Source: Nostoc sp. T09 (lineage in GTDB: Bacteria > Cyanobacteriota > Cyanobacteriia > Cyanobacteriales > Nostocaceae). Taken from it: a stretch of DNA of 62,240 nucleotides. The number at the start of each line of letters is the position of its first letter. The stretch's first letter is position 1. Below the pieces are notes generated by a model, which was given only the letters and a program-made list of their open reading frames with translations, had not been told where the DNA came from and did not search any database. Positions 16,452 to 25,559 of the stretch are shown piece by piece. The translations under genes and the position numbers were made by a program. Where the stretch lies: contig NZ_MTAV01000018.1 in assembly GCF_002154695.1 (NCBI RefSeq), positions 1 to 62,240 of the forward strand. Direction: 5' to 3'.

Positions 16452-19367
16452 TTATTTCACCTTGGCGCGGAAGCGAACAAAGCCATAGGAATTAGATGGA
16501 GTACCAGATCCAGTTGCTTGCGGTAGGTTAGGCAAATCTGGACTGCGTGTGATATTTACTACTACAGCCCCATAGATGTTATTGCCACAAAATGATGGCG
16601 TAGATGGATCGTTAGCAACATAATAACGTCCGCGCTCGCTACTATCCTGGATATTGCTCAGGTAAACTGTAGGGGTTGTAGAACCAATTGCTAGGGCAAT
16701 CCCTTGATCTGCTCCGGCTAAACCGCCATCATTTGGAGTCAGACCATTAAAGGCAGTGGCAATAAAAGTAGTATTGGCAGGAACTAGGTCACAGAATTGG
16801 ACGTTAGTTGCACTACCCAGTCCTTTAGAGAGAAAGTAGATAGTATATTCTAAATCGTCTCCTGGCTTGATAGTGCTACCATTAATCAATCCTCGCAAGT
16901 AGCCGCTAGGCCATTTGGCATCATTATCATCAAGATCGCGGGGTGCTGCGACATAGTTGCTAGCAGTAGTAGAAATATCACTGCGGCCATCTACAACAGT
17001 TGTGAAGTCCTGGTTGTTGATGCGGGTAATGCGTTTAACTAATAAAAGCTTGGGAGTACTGCCTATTGTAATGGTACTGACAGCGATATTACTAGCTAAA
17101 TTATCGCTATCGATGAGCTGAACATTAATCGTTCGGCTGGTAGTATTGGGATTAGCAGCCGTGTTGTTGTATTTTAGAGTAGCAATAATTTGTTGATAAT
17201 TCGCTAAGGTAGCCGTGCCAGTTAGGGTAATTTGTCCAGTGCTGGAGTTATAGGCGCTGGCAGTTACTCCCGAAACCGTACCACCAACAGTGGCGTCAAT
17301 GCTGAGAATTTCACTATTGCCATCGGGACGAGTGGTGAGAGTAATCGTTGCGGAGTTGATATTGGTTTTGTCGTCGGTGATGGTTACATCTGTATCAGCC
17401 GCTGCAACTGCTCCATTACCAGTAAAGCTGTTTTTATAGTTATTGCCTGTGGCACCAGAACTATTGTTCCCATCTAAGTCAATGGTGGGAGGCAGCAGTA
17501 TATTAATGGTACTGACAGCGATGTTGCTGGTAAAGTTGTCGCTATCAGTGACCTGAACATTAATTATCCGGCTAGTAGTATTGGGACTAGCAGTAGTATT
17601 GTTGTATTTTAGGGTGGCAATGATTTTCTGATAATTTGCTTTGCTGGTCACGCCAGTTAGGGTAATTTGTCCAGTGCTGGAATTATAGGTACTAGCAGTT
17701 ACTCCCGAAACCGTACCACCAGCAGTAGTGTCAATGCTGAGAATTTCACTATTGCCATCAGGACGGGTGGTGAGAGTAATCGTTGCCGAGTTGATATTAG
17801 TTTTGTCGTCGGTGATGATCGCATCTGTATCAGCCGCCGTGACAAATCCACCACTAGCCGCAAAATTATTTTTATAATCATTGCCTGTAGCACCAGAACT
17901 GTTGTTCCCATCCAAATCGATAGTAGGGGGAAACATACTAATGGTACTCACAGCAGTGTTGCTACTTAAGCCATCACTATCTGTGACTTGGACATTGATG
18001 ATGCGGCTAGCGATCGTAATATTACTAACATTAGCAATGTTGTTATATTTCAGAGTAGCGATGATTTTTTGATAATTCGCTATAGTACTCGTACCCGTTA
18101 GGGTAATTTGTCCAGTAGTAGAGTTATAAGCACTGGCAGTTACCCCAGAAATCGTACCACCTGCGGTAGCGTCAATACTGAGAGACTCTTTGTTGCCATC
18201 AGGATGGTTGGTGAGGATAATAGTTGCCGAGTTAATATTGGTTTTGTCATCAGTGATGATCACGTCTGTATCAACCGCCGCAACAGATCCGCTAGCATTA
18301 AAGCCGTTTCTATAGTCATTGCCTATGGCACCGGAACTATTATTGCCATCCAAATCAATAGTAGGGGGACCAGCGTTAACTGCTGTGATAGTAAATGCAT
18401 TGACACCTAAGCCAAAATCACTGTTGTAGTGATAGCTACTACCTGAGTAATCATAGATGAGGTTGCTAATTGTGGCAGTACCAGTTGAGAGTACCTTAAC
18501 TGTATAAGTTGTGGTGACATCATTACCCGCTTTACCACCTGAATAACCGTCTGGAATTGATGATTCATTACATTCTAAGTTGTTATGATAAAAACTGCTG
18601 GTAAAATCATTAGTCCAGCCACAGGCATCTGCATAAACTGAATTATTCTGTGCGCCTGATGGTGATGTGTAGGTACTAGAGACACCAAGTACCTGGAACA
18701 TGATATTAGGAAAGTTGGGGGAAAATACTAATTGTTCGTATCCCCCAGTAGCAGTTTTTCCAGTCACGGTATATTGGTAAGTCTGTCCGACAACAACAGT
18801 AGTGGGACCAGTAATACTGAGTACAGAGTTACGGTTTTGGGAAATCAGTTTTTCAACATACAACTCCCGATTTGTAGGAGTGCTGACAACTCCAACTGTA
18901 TCCGCAGTTGCTTCAATGTGATATTGCTGCGTGGTGTTATAAGCTGCCGAATTACGTGTAATCTCAACGTTATAGTAAAAATCATTACAGTTATTAGGGA
19001 TAGAACTATAGGATGTGGGAGGGCGAGTATTTGCCGCAGAGGTAGAACCTGCTGGCAGAGAAGCAATCGAGAGGATGTTGGAGTACTGTAAGTTGATGTA
19101 AGGGTTATTAGCGCCGTCTTTCACAAAAGTAGCTTTGACATTAGTTGCAGTGGTAGTGCCAACATTACAAACACGCGCACCCACCATATATACATTTGGT
19201 CCGACGCTGACGTTGTTGCTATCTAATCCTAGGATGTTCCAAGTAATGGGGGTAATTGTCAGTTGTGGAGCTGCGATCGCAGAAGAAAATGGCCATAAAA
19301 TTAATCCTGCCGTAGCTAGGGCAGTTGAAGCCAAAAACTTGAATAATCCAGAGGTTTGAATTTTCAT
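16452..19367 (-). CDS. Large secreted protein with three 146-residue adhesin repeats and a C-terminal DUF11 domain
   Basis: 971 residues. Start supported by AGAGGAA 8 nt upstream. A Sec signal peptide runs to about residue 33 (SSAIAA, then PQL). Residues 35-330 are a Cys-containing, Thr/Ser/Asn-rich beta region. Three tandem repeats of 146, 146 and about 144 residues start at P334 (each begins PPTIDLDGNNSSGA and contains ITDDKTNINSATI and LKYNN), resembling cadherin-like repeats of cyanobacterial adhesins. The C-terminal 170 residues are DUF11-like (IKPGDDLEYTIYFLSKG, CDLVPANTTFIA). It has no sorting motif or membrane anchor that I recognise. It is the last gene of the five-gene leftward cluster and is likely a surface or secreted structural protein; function inferred only. 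Confidence 0.85.
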   Translation of the reverse strand: MKIQTSGLFKFLASTALATAGLILWPFSSAIAAPQLTITPITWNILGLDSNNVSVGPNVYMVGARVCNVGTTTATNVKATFVKDGANNPYINLQYSNILSIASLPAGSTSAANTRPPTSYSSIPNNCNDFYYNVEITRNSAAYNTTQQYHIEATADTVGVVSTPTNRELYVEKLISQNRNSVLSITGPTTVVVGQTYQYTVTGKTATGGYEQLVFSPNFPNIMFQVLGVSSTYTSPSGAQNNSVYADACGWTNDFTSSFYHNNLECNESSIPDGYSGGKAGNDVTTTYTVKVLSTGTATISNLIYDYSGSSYHYNSDFGLGVNAFTITAVNAGPPTIDLDGNNSSGAIGNDYRNGFNASGSVAAVDTDVIITDDKTNINSATIILTNHPDGNKESLSIDATAGGTISGVTASAYNSTTGQITLTGTSTIANYQKIIATLKYNNIANVSNITIASRIINVQVTDSDGLSSNTAVSTISMFPPTIDLDGNNSSGATGNDYKNNFAASGGFVTAADTDAIITDDKTNINSATITLTTRPDGNSEILSIDTTAGGTVSGVTASTYNSSTGQITLTGVTSKANYQKIIATLKYNNTTASPNTTSRIINVQVTDSDNFTSNIAVSTINILLPPTIDLDGNNSSGATGNNYKNSFTGNGAVAAADTDVTITDDKTNINSATITLTTRPDGNSEILSIDATVGGTVSGVTASAYNSSTGQITLTGTATLANYQQIIATLKYNNTAANPNTTSRTINVQLIDSDNLASNIAVSTITIGSTPKLLLVKRITRINNQDFTTVVDGRSDISTTASNYVAAPRDLDDNDAKWPSGYLRGLINGSTIKPGDDLEYTIYFLSKGLGSATNVQFCDLVPANTTFIATAFNGLTPNDGGLAGADQGIALAIGSTTPTVYLSNIQDSSERGRYYVANDPSTPSFCGNNIYGAVVVNITRSPDLPNLPQATGSGTPSNSYGFVRFRAKVK
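17060..18368 (-). repeat. Three tandem 438-nt coding repeats
   Basis: Copies at 18368-17931, 17930-17493 and 17492 to about 17060, high nucleotide identity especially between the second and third. They encode the adhesin repeats of the 971-residue protein. Confidence 0.85.
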
Positions 19368-19488
19368 CGCTGGAATTCCTCTGGAATCTTTGTACTAACA
19401 GACAATGCTTGATGATTCCGGTTTTGGGAATCAGCAGTTAGATTTAATAAGTGGGTAATATTACATATTAAATTAAGTATAAATAGCA

Positions 19489-22400
19489 TCATATTTTTAA
19501 TTTCCCTGCATTTCCAGCTCGATCAACTTGCTGTTGCTGACGCGGAACAGGCTTTTGCTGTCCAAAGCCATCGAATAATTCGTTGAGTTTGAGTGTTAAG
19601 CCCAAATAGGGGCCGCCTGCGGAACGTGTGCCAGAAAAATCTCGGTCATCAACTTGACCGAAAACATATCCAGCCGCAAGGCGCAGGTTAGGACTGAGGT
19701 AGTAGCCTGCTTCTAAAACAAAGCCTGTTTCAGTGTAATTAGATTGATTAATCACCCGCGCCTCACCCACCAAATCCATGCTGTATCCCAAACGGTATGT
19801 AGCCCGGAGTTGTGCCAGATTTACCGTACTTGTACTGACTAAATCGCTAGCTAGGTAAGAGGTGCTATGACGCAGGGCATACTTGCCATAGAATTCCCAT
19901 TGCCAGTTAGGCGCATAGATAGCTTCCAAAGCAAAGGTATGGTCTTCTGAACCTGTACCGCTACCTAAGAGGACAGTGTCAGGGATGATTGCGGGATTTT
20001 GACGATATTCATAACGCAACAAAGCGTTAAATTGATCATCATTGGGGTCGCGGTATGCTAAACCCACCTTCAAGTTCACCGTATCTCCCAGTCCTGTAAG
20101 CTTTTGATTGGCAGAGTTTGCTTGGTGATAACGTACCAAAGCTGTAAGAGCCGGAGAAATTTTACCCGTAGCAGCCGCTGAAATAACGGTATTAGAGCCA
20201 CCAGAGGAACTCCGATGCTCGTAGCGAGCGCTGGCTTGAAACTCAGGATTATCGCTGTATTCTAAGCCAACACTGTAACTATCGCCACCATCAAACCCAA
20301 TAGCAGAAGCGCTTTGGCCAGGGGCAAAGGGTTGGGCAAATTGCCGACCTGCCGCAGACTGTTGGAAGAAGTTTCCAAATACGTGTTCGTAAGCCAGATT
20401 TAACCGCAAACCAGGAGCAATAAACCAACGGTTATTGAGACCAATTGCGCCTTGAGTTGTGAGTTCATTAGCACCACCCAAAATCGAGTAACGGCCAGTG
20501 ATGGTGGTGTCTGAGCCGAGTTTGTGTTCACCGTTGACACTGAGGCTGGTGATAGAGTTACCAGCCAGTTGACCGCCACTGTAAAACTGTTGGGCCAGAC
20601 TAACATTGACACCAGGAATGACAGCCCAATTTAAACCTAGGATGGTACGGTCTGGATAGACACTATCTTTTGTGGAAGATAATGTCATTTCATTTTGCGC
20701 TTGGAAAGTGAGGTTATTGGCTAGGGGGACAGTAAAGCGCGATCGCAATTGATCGGAATTACTACTGAGAGCATTAGTAGGAATCCGGTCTTCTCGGTTG
20801 CGATGAATCCAATCTACATCAACAGTAGCGCTACCCAAGCGTTGTTGAATTCCAGCAGAAATCGTACTCAGGGAATTATCAACTTTACTACCAGGGATGG
20901 CTTGAGAACGAGGTGAAAATAGTTCTTCAAAGGTATCTAATGGTTGGGGAGCAATGCCAAAATTATCTTCGTGGTCGTATTGCAGCCGTACATTTGTAGT
21001 TGCGGAAACTTGACCTGTCAGTTGCGCTCCATAGCGGGTTTGACCTGGTACAAAGCTAATAGTGGCATTGTTGGCAAAACCCGTATCGGCAAAACGATAA
21101 TAAGCACGACCTTGAATACCTGGAGAAATCTGCCCTTGAGCTTCTATACGATAAGCTTCACCACTAACTTTGCCGATCACATCAGAGTCATTGCTGGAAT
21201 GGGCATATTCTGCTACCACCTTACCCTGAGAACCCAGAGCAATCATGGCATCAGCACCGTAGAGTTCAAAGCCCCGCACACCTTGATTTTCTTTAATGTA
21301 AGTTGCGCCTAACCAACTTTCTTGATTAAATGTGCGGGAAAAGTTATATTGCAGCCGACCTGCATAAATATTGCTATTGGAGTCTTTGCTATCGTATTGG
21401 TAGGTAACAACAATCCGACGGACTAAAACTTGACCATATTGATCGACATCTGTGCGGAGAATTGGTTCTCTGAATATTAAAGTCCCGCGATCGTAATCGA
21501 TTTCGTAGTCTGGACCTCGGTTCAGCTGCTTGCGTTCCAGTACAGTGCCAGGACGATTCAGTTCTTCTAACTCTAAAAAAATATTTTCGCTACCTGGAAC
21601 CAATATGCGGCGAGAGAGAAAGTAATAGCCGCTAGTACCGTCAGGAGCAATGGTATCGCGTTGAAAACCTTCTAGGTGGTTGCCGTAGAAACCTGTAAAT
21701 TGGAAATTTCCTAAGTTGTAGTTGGCTTTAAAACCGTGAAGTTGGCGGGTAATCGAGGTAAATTGCTGTGACGCACGTGCAAACTCCTCAGTGTTGTAAT
21801 CACCCCACATCGCATAATCGGGAGTCGAACCTGGAATGCCAGTTGAACGCTCTAAACGCACAAATACGCTATCAATGGAAGGAGCGACAACATCAACTCT
21901 AGAGCTATCACCGTATACAGGATAGTTTTGCTCGCTGAACTGGTAACTGCGAAACAGGCGATTGTCACAGTTGCAGTCTTCGTTGAGGTTGCGAGAACTA
22001 TTGTATGCACCAGTAAACAACCAATCCCCGATCGCACCCGTAGCAAATACCGCTGAGTGGAAGTCCAATTGCGTTCTATTGTCTTTGTCAGGGCGGAGAA
22101 AATCACGGAAACTACCGTAATAATCTGTGCCTCTAGCCCCCAAACGCAGATCCACCACACCAGTTACAATACTAGGACGCAGCGCTGTTTCAAATTGCAG
22201 CCGAGTAAAAGCTTCTAATTCATTAGCATTGGCTTTGATTGTTACTGTTTGGGCATTCAAACTTGATTTCAGGTAGGCTGTGAATTCCCCTTCCTTAACT
22301 TCCACCTGAAATCCTGGTTGATCGGGTTTAAAATCTGTGCCGACAAACTCCCCAGCCGTGGCTGCCAAAGTTACAACAGCATTCCACTTGGAACGATTGT

Positions 22401-23250
22401 TATTAGCATCTAGCAACTGTCCTTTGACTGTGGCTGTGGAATGGCCATCTGCTGGAATCCGTGCCTCCACAGTTTCTAATTTCATCTGCGTGGGAGCGCC
22501 TCTGACTACCACCCGCGTACTTACAGGAGGTGCAGTAGAGCCTACTATTTGGGCAGTAATGGTATTTTCTCCTTCTTTTAAGGAAACGCCATACCATGTC
22601 TGCGTAACTAACTTGGTAGTCGCATCAGTTGCTGTTCGTCCAATCAGTGAAGTGTCTGCCAAGTTGCCATTCACCCGCAACTCCACACTGGCACCTTCAG
22701 GAAATTCTAAAATTACTGTAGTTGCTGCCACATCAACTATGGCATCGGGTGTGGGAGAGAGGATTTTGACCCCAGTGACAATGGCTGGTGTTGGTGTTTG
22801 TGTATCCTTTCCTACATCATCTGTACCATTAGCGATTTTTTGTAAACCTCTAGGCAACTTGATCTTAGATGTTGCTTGAAAGGACTGTATAGCACCAGTA
22901 GCTAATTGTTTGCCAGATACTATTTTTTGTAAGCCTCTGGGCAATTGAGTATTAGATGTTGGTTGAAATTGTTGTACATCAACCGATTCTGACTCAGATG
23001 TAGTGGATGGTTGATTTGTAAATCCAACATCTAACTTATTTGTTATTTCTACTCCCTTCTCTGTTGGTAAAGATGGGGTGGGAAGTTCTTTTAGTTGACG
23101 AGAGTTTTCGTCAGTAAAGTTCTGTTGCTGTGCAACCGCAGAATTTTCTGCCTTAGCTATGACAGGATACAAAACCAAAATCACAGCCCCAGCTACAGCC
23201 CCGATTAATTTCAAATTGACAATAATGATGTGGCGCAGTCTGGTTTTCAT
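19489..23250 (-). CDS. Outer-membrane beta-barrel protein with N-terminal invasin-like (Big-1) domain
   Basis: 1253 residues. An N-terminal membrane or signal segment (10-34) precedes a Ser/Thr/Gln-rich linker containing two copies of the motif FQxTSxxxLPRGLQKI (about 95-110 and 124-139). An Ig-like domain (155-245) and a Big-1/invasin-like domain (248-360, IPADGHSTATVKGQLLDANN) follow. From about 370 to 1225 there are alternating hydrophobic/polar strands with many aromatic residues and DYEIDYDRGTLIFREPI, typical of a large outer-membrane barrel. A 30-residue Gln-rich tail follows the last strand, so the protein does not end with the usual C-terminal aromatic. Its ATG overlaps the TGA of the upstream DUF11 gene (ATGA). 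It could export or anchor the DUF11 proteins encoded around it; inferred from context. Confidence 0.82.
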   Translation of the reverse strand: MKTRLRHIIIVNLKLIGAVAGAVILVLYPVIAKAENSAVAQQQNFTDENSRQLKELPTPSLPTEKGVEITNKLDVGFTNQPSTTSESESVDVQQFQPTSNTQLPRGLQKIVSGKQLATGAIQSFQATSKIKLPRGLQKIANGTDDVGKDTQTPTPAIVTGVKILSPTPDAIVDVAATTVILEFPEGASVELRVNGNLADTSLIGRTATDATTKLVTQTWYGVSLKEGENTITAQIVGSTAPPVSTRVVVRGAPTQMKLETVEARIPADGHSTATVKGQLLDANNNRSKWNAVVTLAATAGEFVGTDFKPDQPGFQVEVKEGEFTAYLKSSLNAQTVTIKANANELEAFTRLQFETALRPSIVTGVVDLRLGARGTDYYGSFRDFLRPDKDNRTQLDFHSAVFATGAIGDWLFTGAYNSSRNLNEDCNCDNRLFRSYQFSEQNYPVYGDSSRVDVVAPSIDSVFVRLERSTGIPGSTPDYAMWGDYNTEEFARASQQFTSITRQLHGFKANYNLGNFQFTGFYGNHLEGFQRDTIAPDGTSGYYFLSRRILVPGSENIFLELEELNRPGTVLERKQLNRGPDYEIDYDRGTLIFREPILRTDVDQYGQVLVRRIVVTYQYDSKDSNSNIYAGRLQYNFSRTFNQESWLGATYIKENQGVRGFELYGADAMIALGSQGKVVAEYAHSSNDSDVIGKVSGEAYRIEAQGQISPGIQGRAYYRFADTGFANNATISFVPGQTRYGAQLTGQVSATTNVRLQYDHEDNFGIAPQPLDTFEELFSPRSQAIPGSKVDNSLSTISAGIQQRLGSATVDVDWIHRNREDRIPTNALSSNSDQLRSRFTVPLANNLTFQAQNEMTLSSTKDSVYPDRTILGLNWAVIPGVNVSLAQQFYSGGQLAGNSITSLSVNGEHKLGSDTTITGRYSILGGANELTTQGAIGLNNRWFIAPGLRLNLAYEHVFGNFFQQSAAGRQFAQPFAPGQSASAIGFDGGDSYSVGLEYSDNPEFQASARYEHRSSSGGSNTVISAAATGKISPALTALVRYHQANSANQKLTGLGDTVNLKVGLAYRDPNDDQFNALLRYEYRQNPAIIPDTVLLGSGTGSEDHTFALEAIYAPNWQWEFYGKYALRHSTSYLASDLVSTSTVNLAQLRATYRLGYSMDLVGEARVINQSNYTETGFVLEAGYYLSPNLRLAAGYVFGQVDDRDFSGTRSAGGPYLGLTLKLNELFDGFGQQKPVPRQQQQVDRAGNAGKLKI

Positions 23251-24821
23251 TTCTTCACCTCTGATTTGAAGGTGGGAGTGACTGCAAAGTTCATGCGTAC
23301 CAATCCCCCAGGTTCCAAACGCACCAAACGAGATTGACTATTGCGTTCGCGGAAGCGTTGATTGGGCGCGAGGGTATAACCGGGAAGCATACTCAGGTCG
23401 AGAACACCTGTGTGATTCCCTGGTAAGACATTGGCTATGGAGAACAAACCATTTGGATCTGTGGTGATGCGGTTACCGTCTTCCATGAAAATCACTGCAT
23501 TGGGCATCCCAGGTTCACCAGGCTGTTGCTCGCCATCAAAGTTTTTGTCTACAAACACGCGGCCGATAATAGTGCCGCAGTCAGATACTATTCCGGCTCG
23601 AATTTTTAACTGATGAGTTGCAGGCCCATCTTTGATAGGGAAATCATTGTCACTCCGTTGGGCATTGACAATTGCCGAATTGCGACCAGAACCACGCACA
23701 GCATCAGGAGTCAGTTGCGCGGCGTAGGCAATATTGAGTACATTCCCAGGTGGGAGAGCGGTTGTAGTCCGAAATAGGACTTGTGAACCACTAGTTTCTG
23801 CTGTGACGTTAACTAGCTGAGCATCAGCCTCACCCCGCACAGATTTAGGCAGAAATTTAAAGCCAACAGGTAAAGTATCATCGACTACTAAATTGTGCAA
23901 AGCAGTATCAGCAATATTTCTGAGTGACAGGCGATAGATAACTGTATCTCCTGGTTCAGCAGTTGCGCGATCGCCTGTTTTGATAATTTGTATCTGTTGT
24001 GTTTGACATAACCCTAAATCCAATTGCAAGGGTAATAACTCTAGTCCCAGCCGTTCAGCATCAGATACTAAAACAGTGTTAGTCAGCTGGGTTTTACCTT
24101 GAATGCTGATTGGCTGACCATCCAAAGAAGTTGCAGTATATTGAACGATGAGGTTTTCACCCTCACCACTGCTGTCTACAATTGCTAACTTGATGCGTCT
24201 TTGCTTATAGATGGAGTCAGCAGGCGGATTGACTACCAAAATATAAGTTTTACCCTGAGCAGTTTGCCCTTTTTTCTGGTCGAATAAGAAGTTGTAGTAA
24301 CCTTCACCTGCATTTGTGAGAAAAAATGGGTTACTGTTTTCCGAATTTGGCTTAACTCCTTTAGGAATATTATTATTAGGAAGATCCGGAGCCTCTGTCC
24401 GTGTGAGGGAAACCAATTTTCCTAGTTCCGTACCCGTCGGATCGTTGGGATATGGTTCGTATAAAGCAACAGAAAAACCTTGATAATCAGGTAAAACTTG
24501 CCCACCACAACCGAGAATCCGTCCCAAAGGGTCAATTAAGGGTTTAGAACGAGCGTTGATTAAACTAGAGCTGCCTTGAAAGGTATATTGAGTAGTTGGA
24601 TCTGTATAAGTATATGTAGCTTGGTTAGTGATTGCTGTAGACGCAATCCCGTTATTAGTTTGAGCAAAAACAGGTATTGGACTCTGGAAAAAACTTCCCA
24701 CTAAAATGGTTGCTGCGAAACGCTGAAACCAGCCACCATCAGAAATCTGATGTCGCCAACTTTGACGGCGCACTGAATTTTCTCCTGTTAAACTTGACGG
24801 TAACTGGGTTCGAGCCTGCAC
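23247..24821 (-). CDS. Exported DUF11 and SdrD-B-like domain protein
   Basis: 524 residues from a GTG at 24821. A hydrophobic export signal lies about 33-54 (FAATILVGSFF, PIPVFAQ). The middle part has a strand-rich domain, then a DUF11 repeat (270-385; GDRATAEPGDTVIYRLSLRN, DTLPVGFKFLPKS) and a C-terminal carboxypeptidase-regulatory/SdrD-B-like domain (about 410-515; GRVFVDKNFDGEQQPGEPGM, TDPNGLFSI). The stop codon overlaps the start of the beta-barrel gene by 4 nt, so the two proteins are made together and may act as one unit; in some bacteria such domains precede an outer-membrane barrel in a single chain (general recollection). Confidence 0.82.
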   Translation of the reverse strand: MQARTQLPSSLTGENSVRRQSWRHQISDGGWFQRFAATILVGSFFQSPIPVFAQTNNGIASTAITNQATYTYTDPTTQYTFQGSSSLINARSKPLIDPLGRILGCGGQVLPDYQGFSVALYEPYPNDPTGTELGKLVSLTRTEAPDLPNNNIPKGVKPNSENSNPFFLTNAGEGYYNFLFDQKKGQTAQGKTYILVVNPPADSIYKQRRIKLAIVDSSGEGENLIVQYTATSLDGQPISIQGKTQLTNTVLVSDAERLGLELLPLQLDLGLCQTQQIQIIKTGDRATAEPGDTVIYRLSLRNIADTALHNLVVDDTLPVGFKFLPKSVRGEADAQLVNVTAETSGSQVLFRTTTALPPGNVLNIAYAAQLTPDAVRGSGRNSAIVNAQRSDNDFPIKDGPATHQLKIRAGIVSDCGTIIGRVFVDKNFDGEQQPGEPGMPNAVIFMEDGNRITTDPNGLFSIANVLPGNHTGVLDLSMLPGYTLAPNQRFRERNSQSRLVRLEPGGLVRMNFAVTPTFKSEVKK

Positions 24822-24900
24822 CCAGATCTGTGGAAATTTTTGACGATAGATTTAGAGACGTTGCAGCACAACGTCTCTAACAGCAAAAATTAAAATCGGC

Positions 24901-25467
24901 TTAGCGCACCTGAGCTTGATAAGTACCCTTAACTGTCTCCTTGGCAGAAACAGATGAGCCAAAATTCCAGCGGATATGAGTATAAGCATTTGCTGGCGCT
25001 GGGCGAATCTCTTCTTTGCCATTGGGAAGGGTGACTTTGATTGTGGGATTTTCAACAAAGCTACGTCCGCCATCAATGCTGTAGGTAATTTTTGCGCCTT
25101 GTTTATCGTTGACGGTAGCAGATTTTATTACATACATCATTCCCTGAGGAATTGCTTGATTGATGCTGAGGTTTTTCACTGCTTTATCGCCATTATTGCC
25201 ACCCGTTACTGTATAACGCAACACATCTCCAGGTTGGACAACGACTTGACCTTGCAAAGCTTGCCAAGTAACTGTTTGTTTACCTTGGTTATCTTGCACT
25301 ACTTTCTTTTCTGCATCTAGGCGCAACTGCACTGGCCCTTTTTTGGCATTTTGAGCGATCGCAGCGTCATTATGAAATATATTACTAACAACTGGGATTT
25401 GACCTGCAAAGGATATACCTGCAATAAGTGCGATCGCGCCTATACCAATAATAGAAAAACGTTTCAT
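24901..25467 (-). CDS. Small exported DUF11-like protein
   Basis: 188 residues. Signal sequence about 1-22 (FSIIGIGAIALIAGISFAG), followed by a linker to AIAQNAKK. One DUF11-type beta-sandwich fills the rest (VVQPGDVLRYTVTGGNNGD near the middle, INQAIPQGMMYV, SIDGGRSFVENP). It is the second gene in the cluster, 92 nt after the 620-residue gene. A single sandwich with an export signal suits a periplasmic or surface subunit, perhaps a minor component of the same structure. Confidence 0.82.
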   Translation of the reverse strand: MKRFSIIGIGAIALIAGISFAGQIPVVSNIFHNDAAIAQNAKKGPVQLRLDAEKKVVQDNQGKQTVTWQALQGQVVVQPGDVLRYTVTGGNNGDKAVKNLSINQAIPQGMMYVIKSATVNDKQGAKITYSIDGGRSFVENPTIKVTLPNGKEEIRPAPANAYTHIRWNFGSSVSAKETVKGTYQAQVR

Positions 25468-25559
25468 CTCAATTACCTGCTACAAAAACTTTGATGTCTG
25501 CAATGAATAATGAAGTATGTACGGGACATCTTTCGCTCAAGATGCCCCTTATTAGTGCT

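Noticed and set aside
17232-18410. Several plus-strand open frames opposite the adhesin repeats
   Set aside because: They recur with the 438-nt period and are antisense shadows of the repeats.
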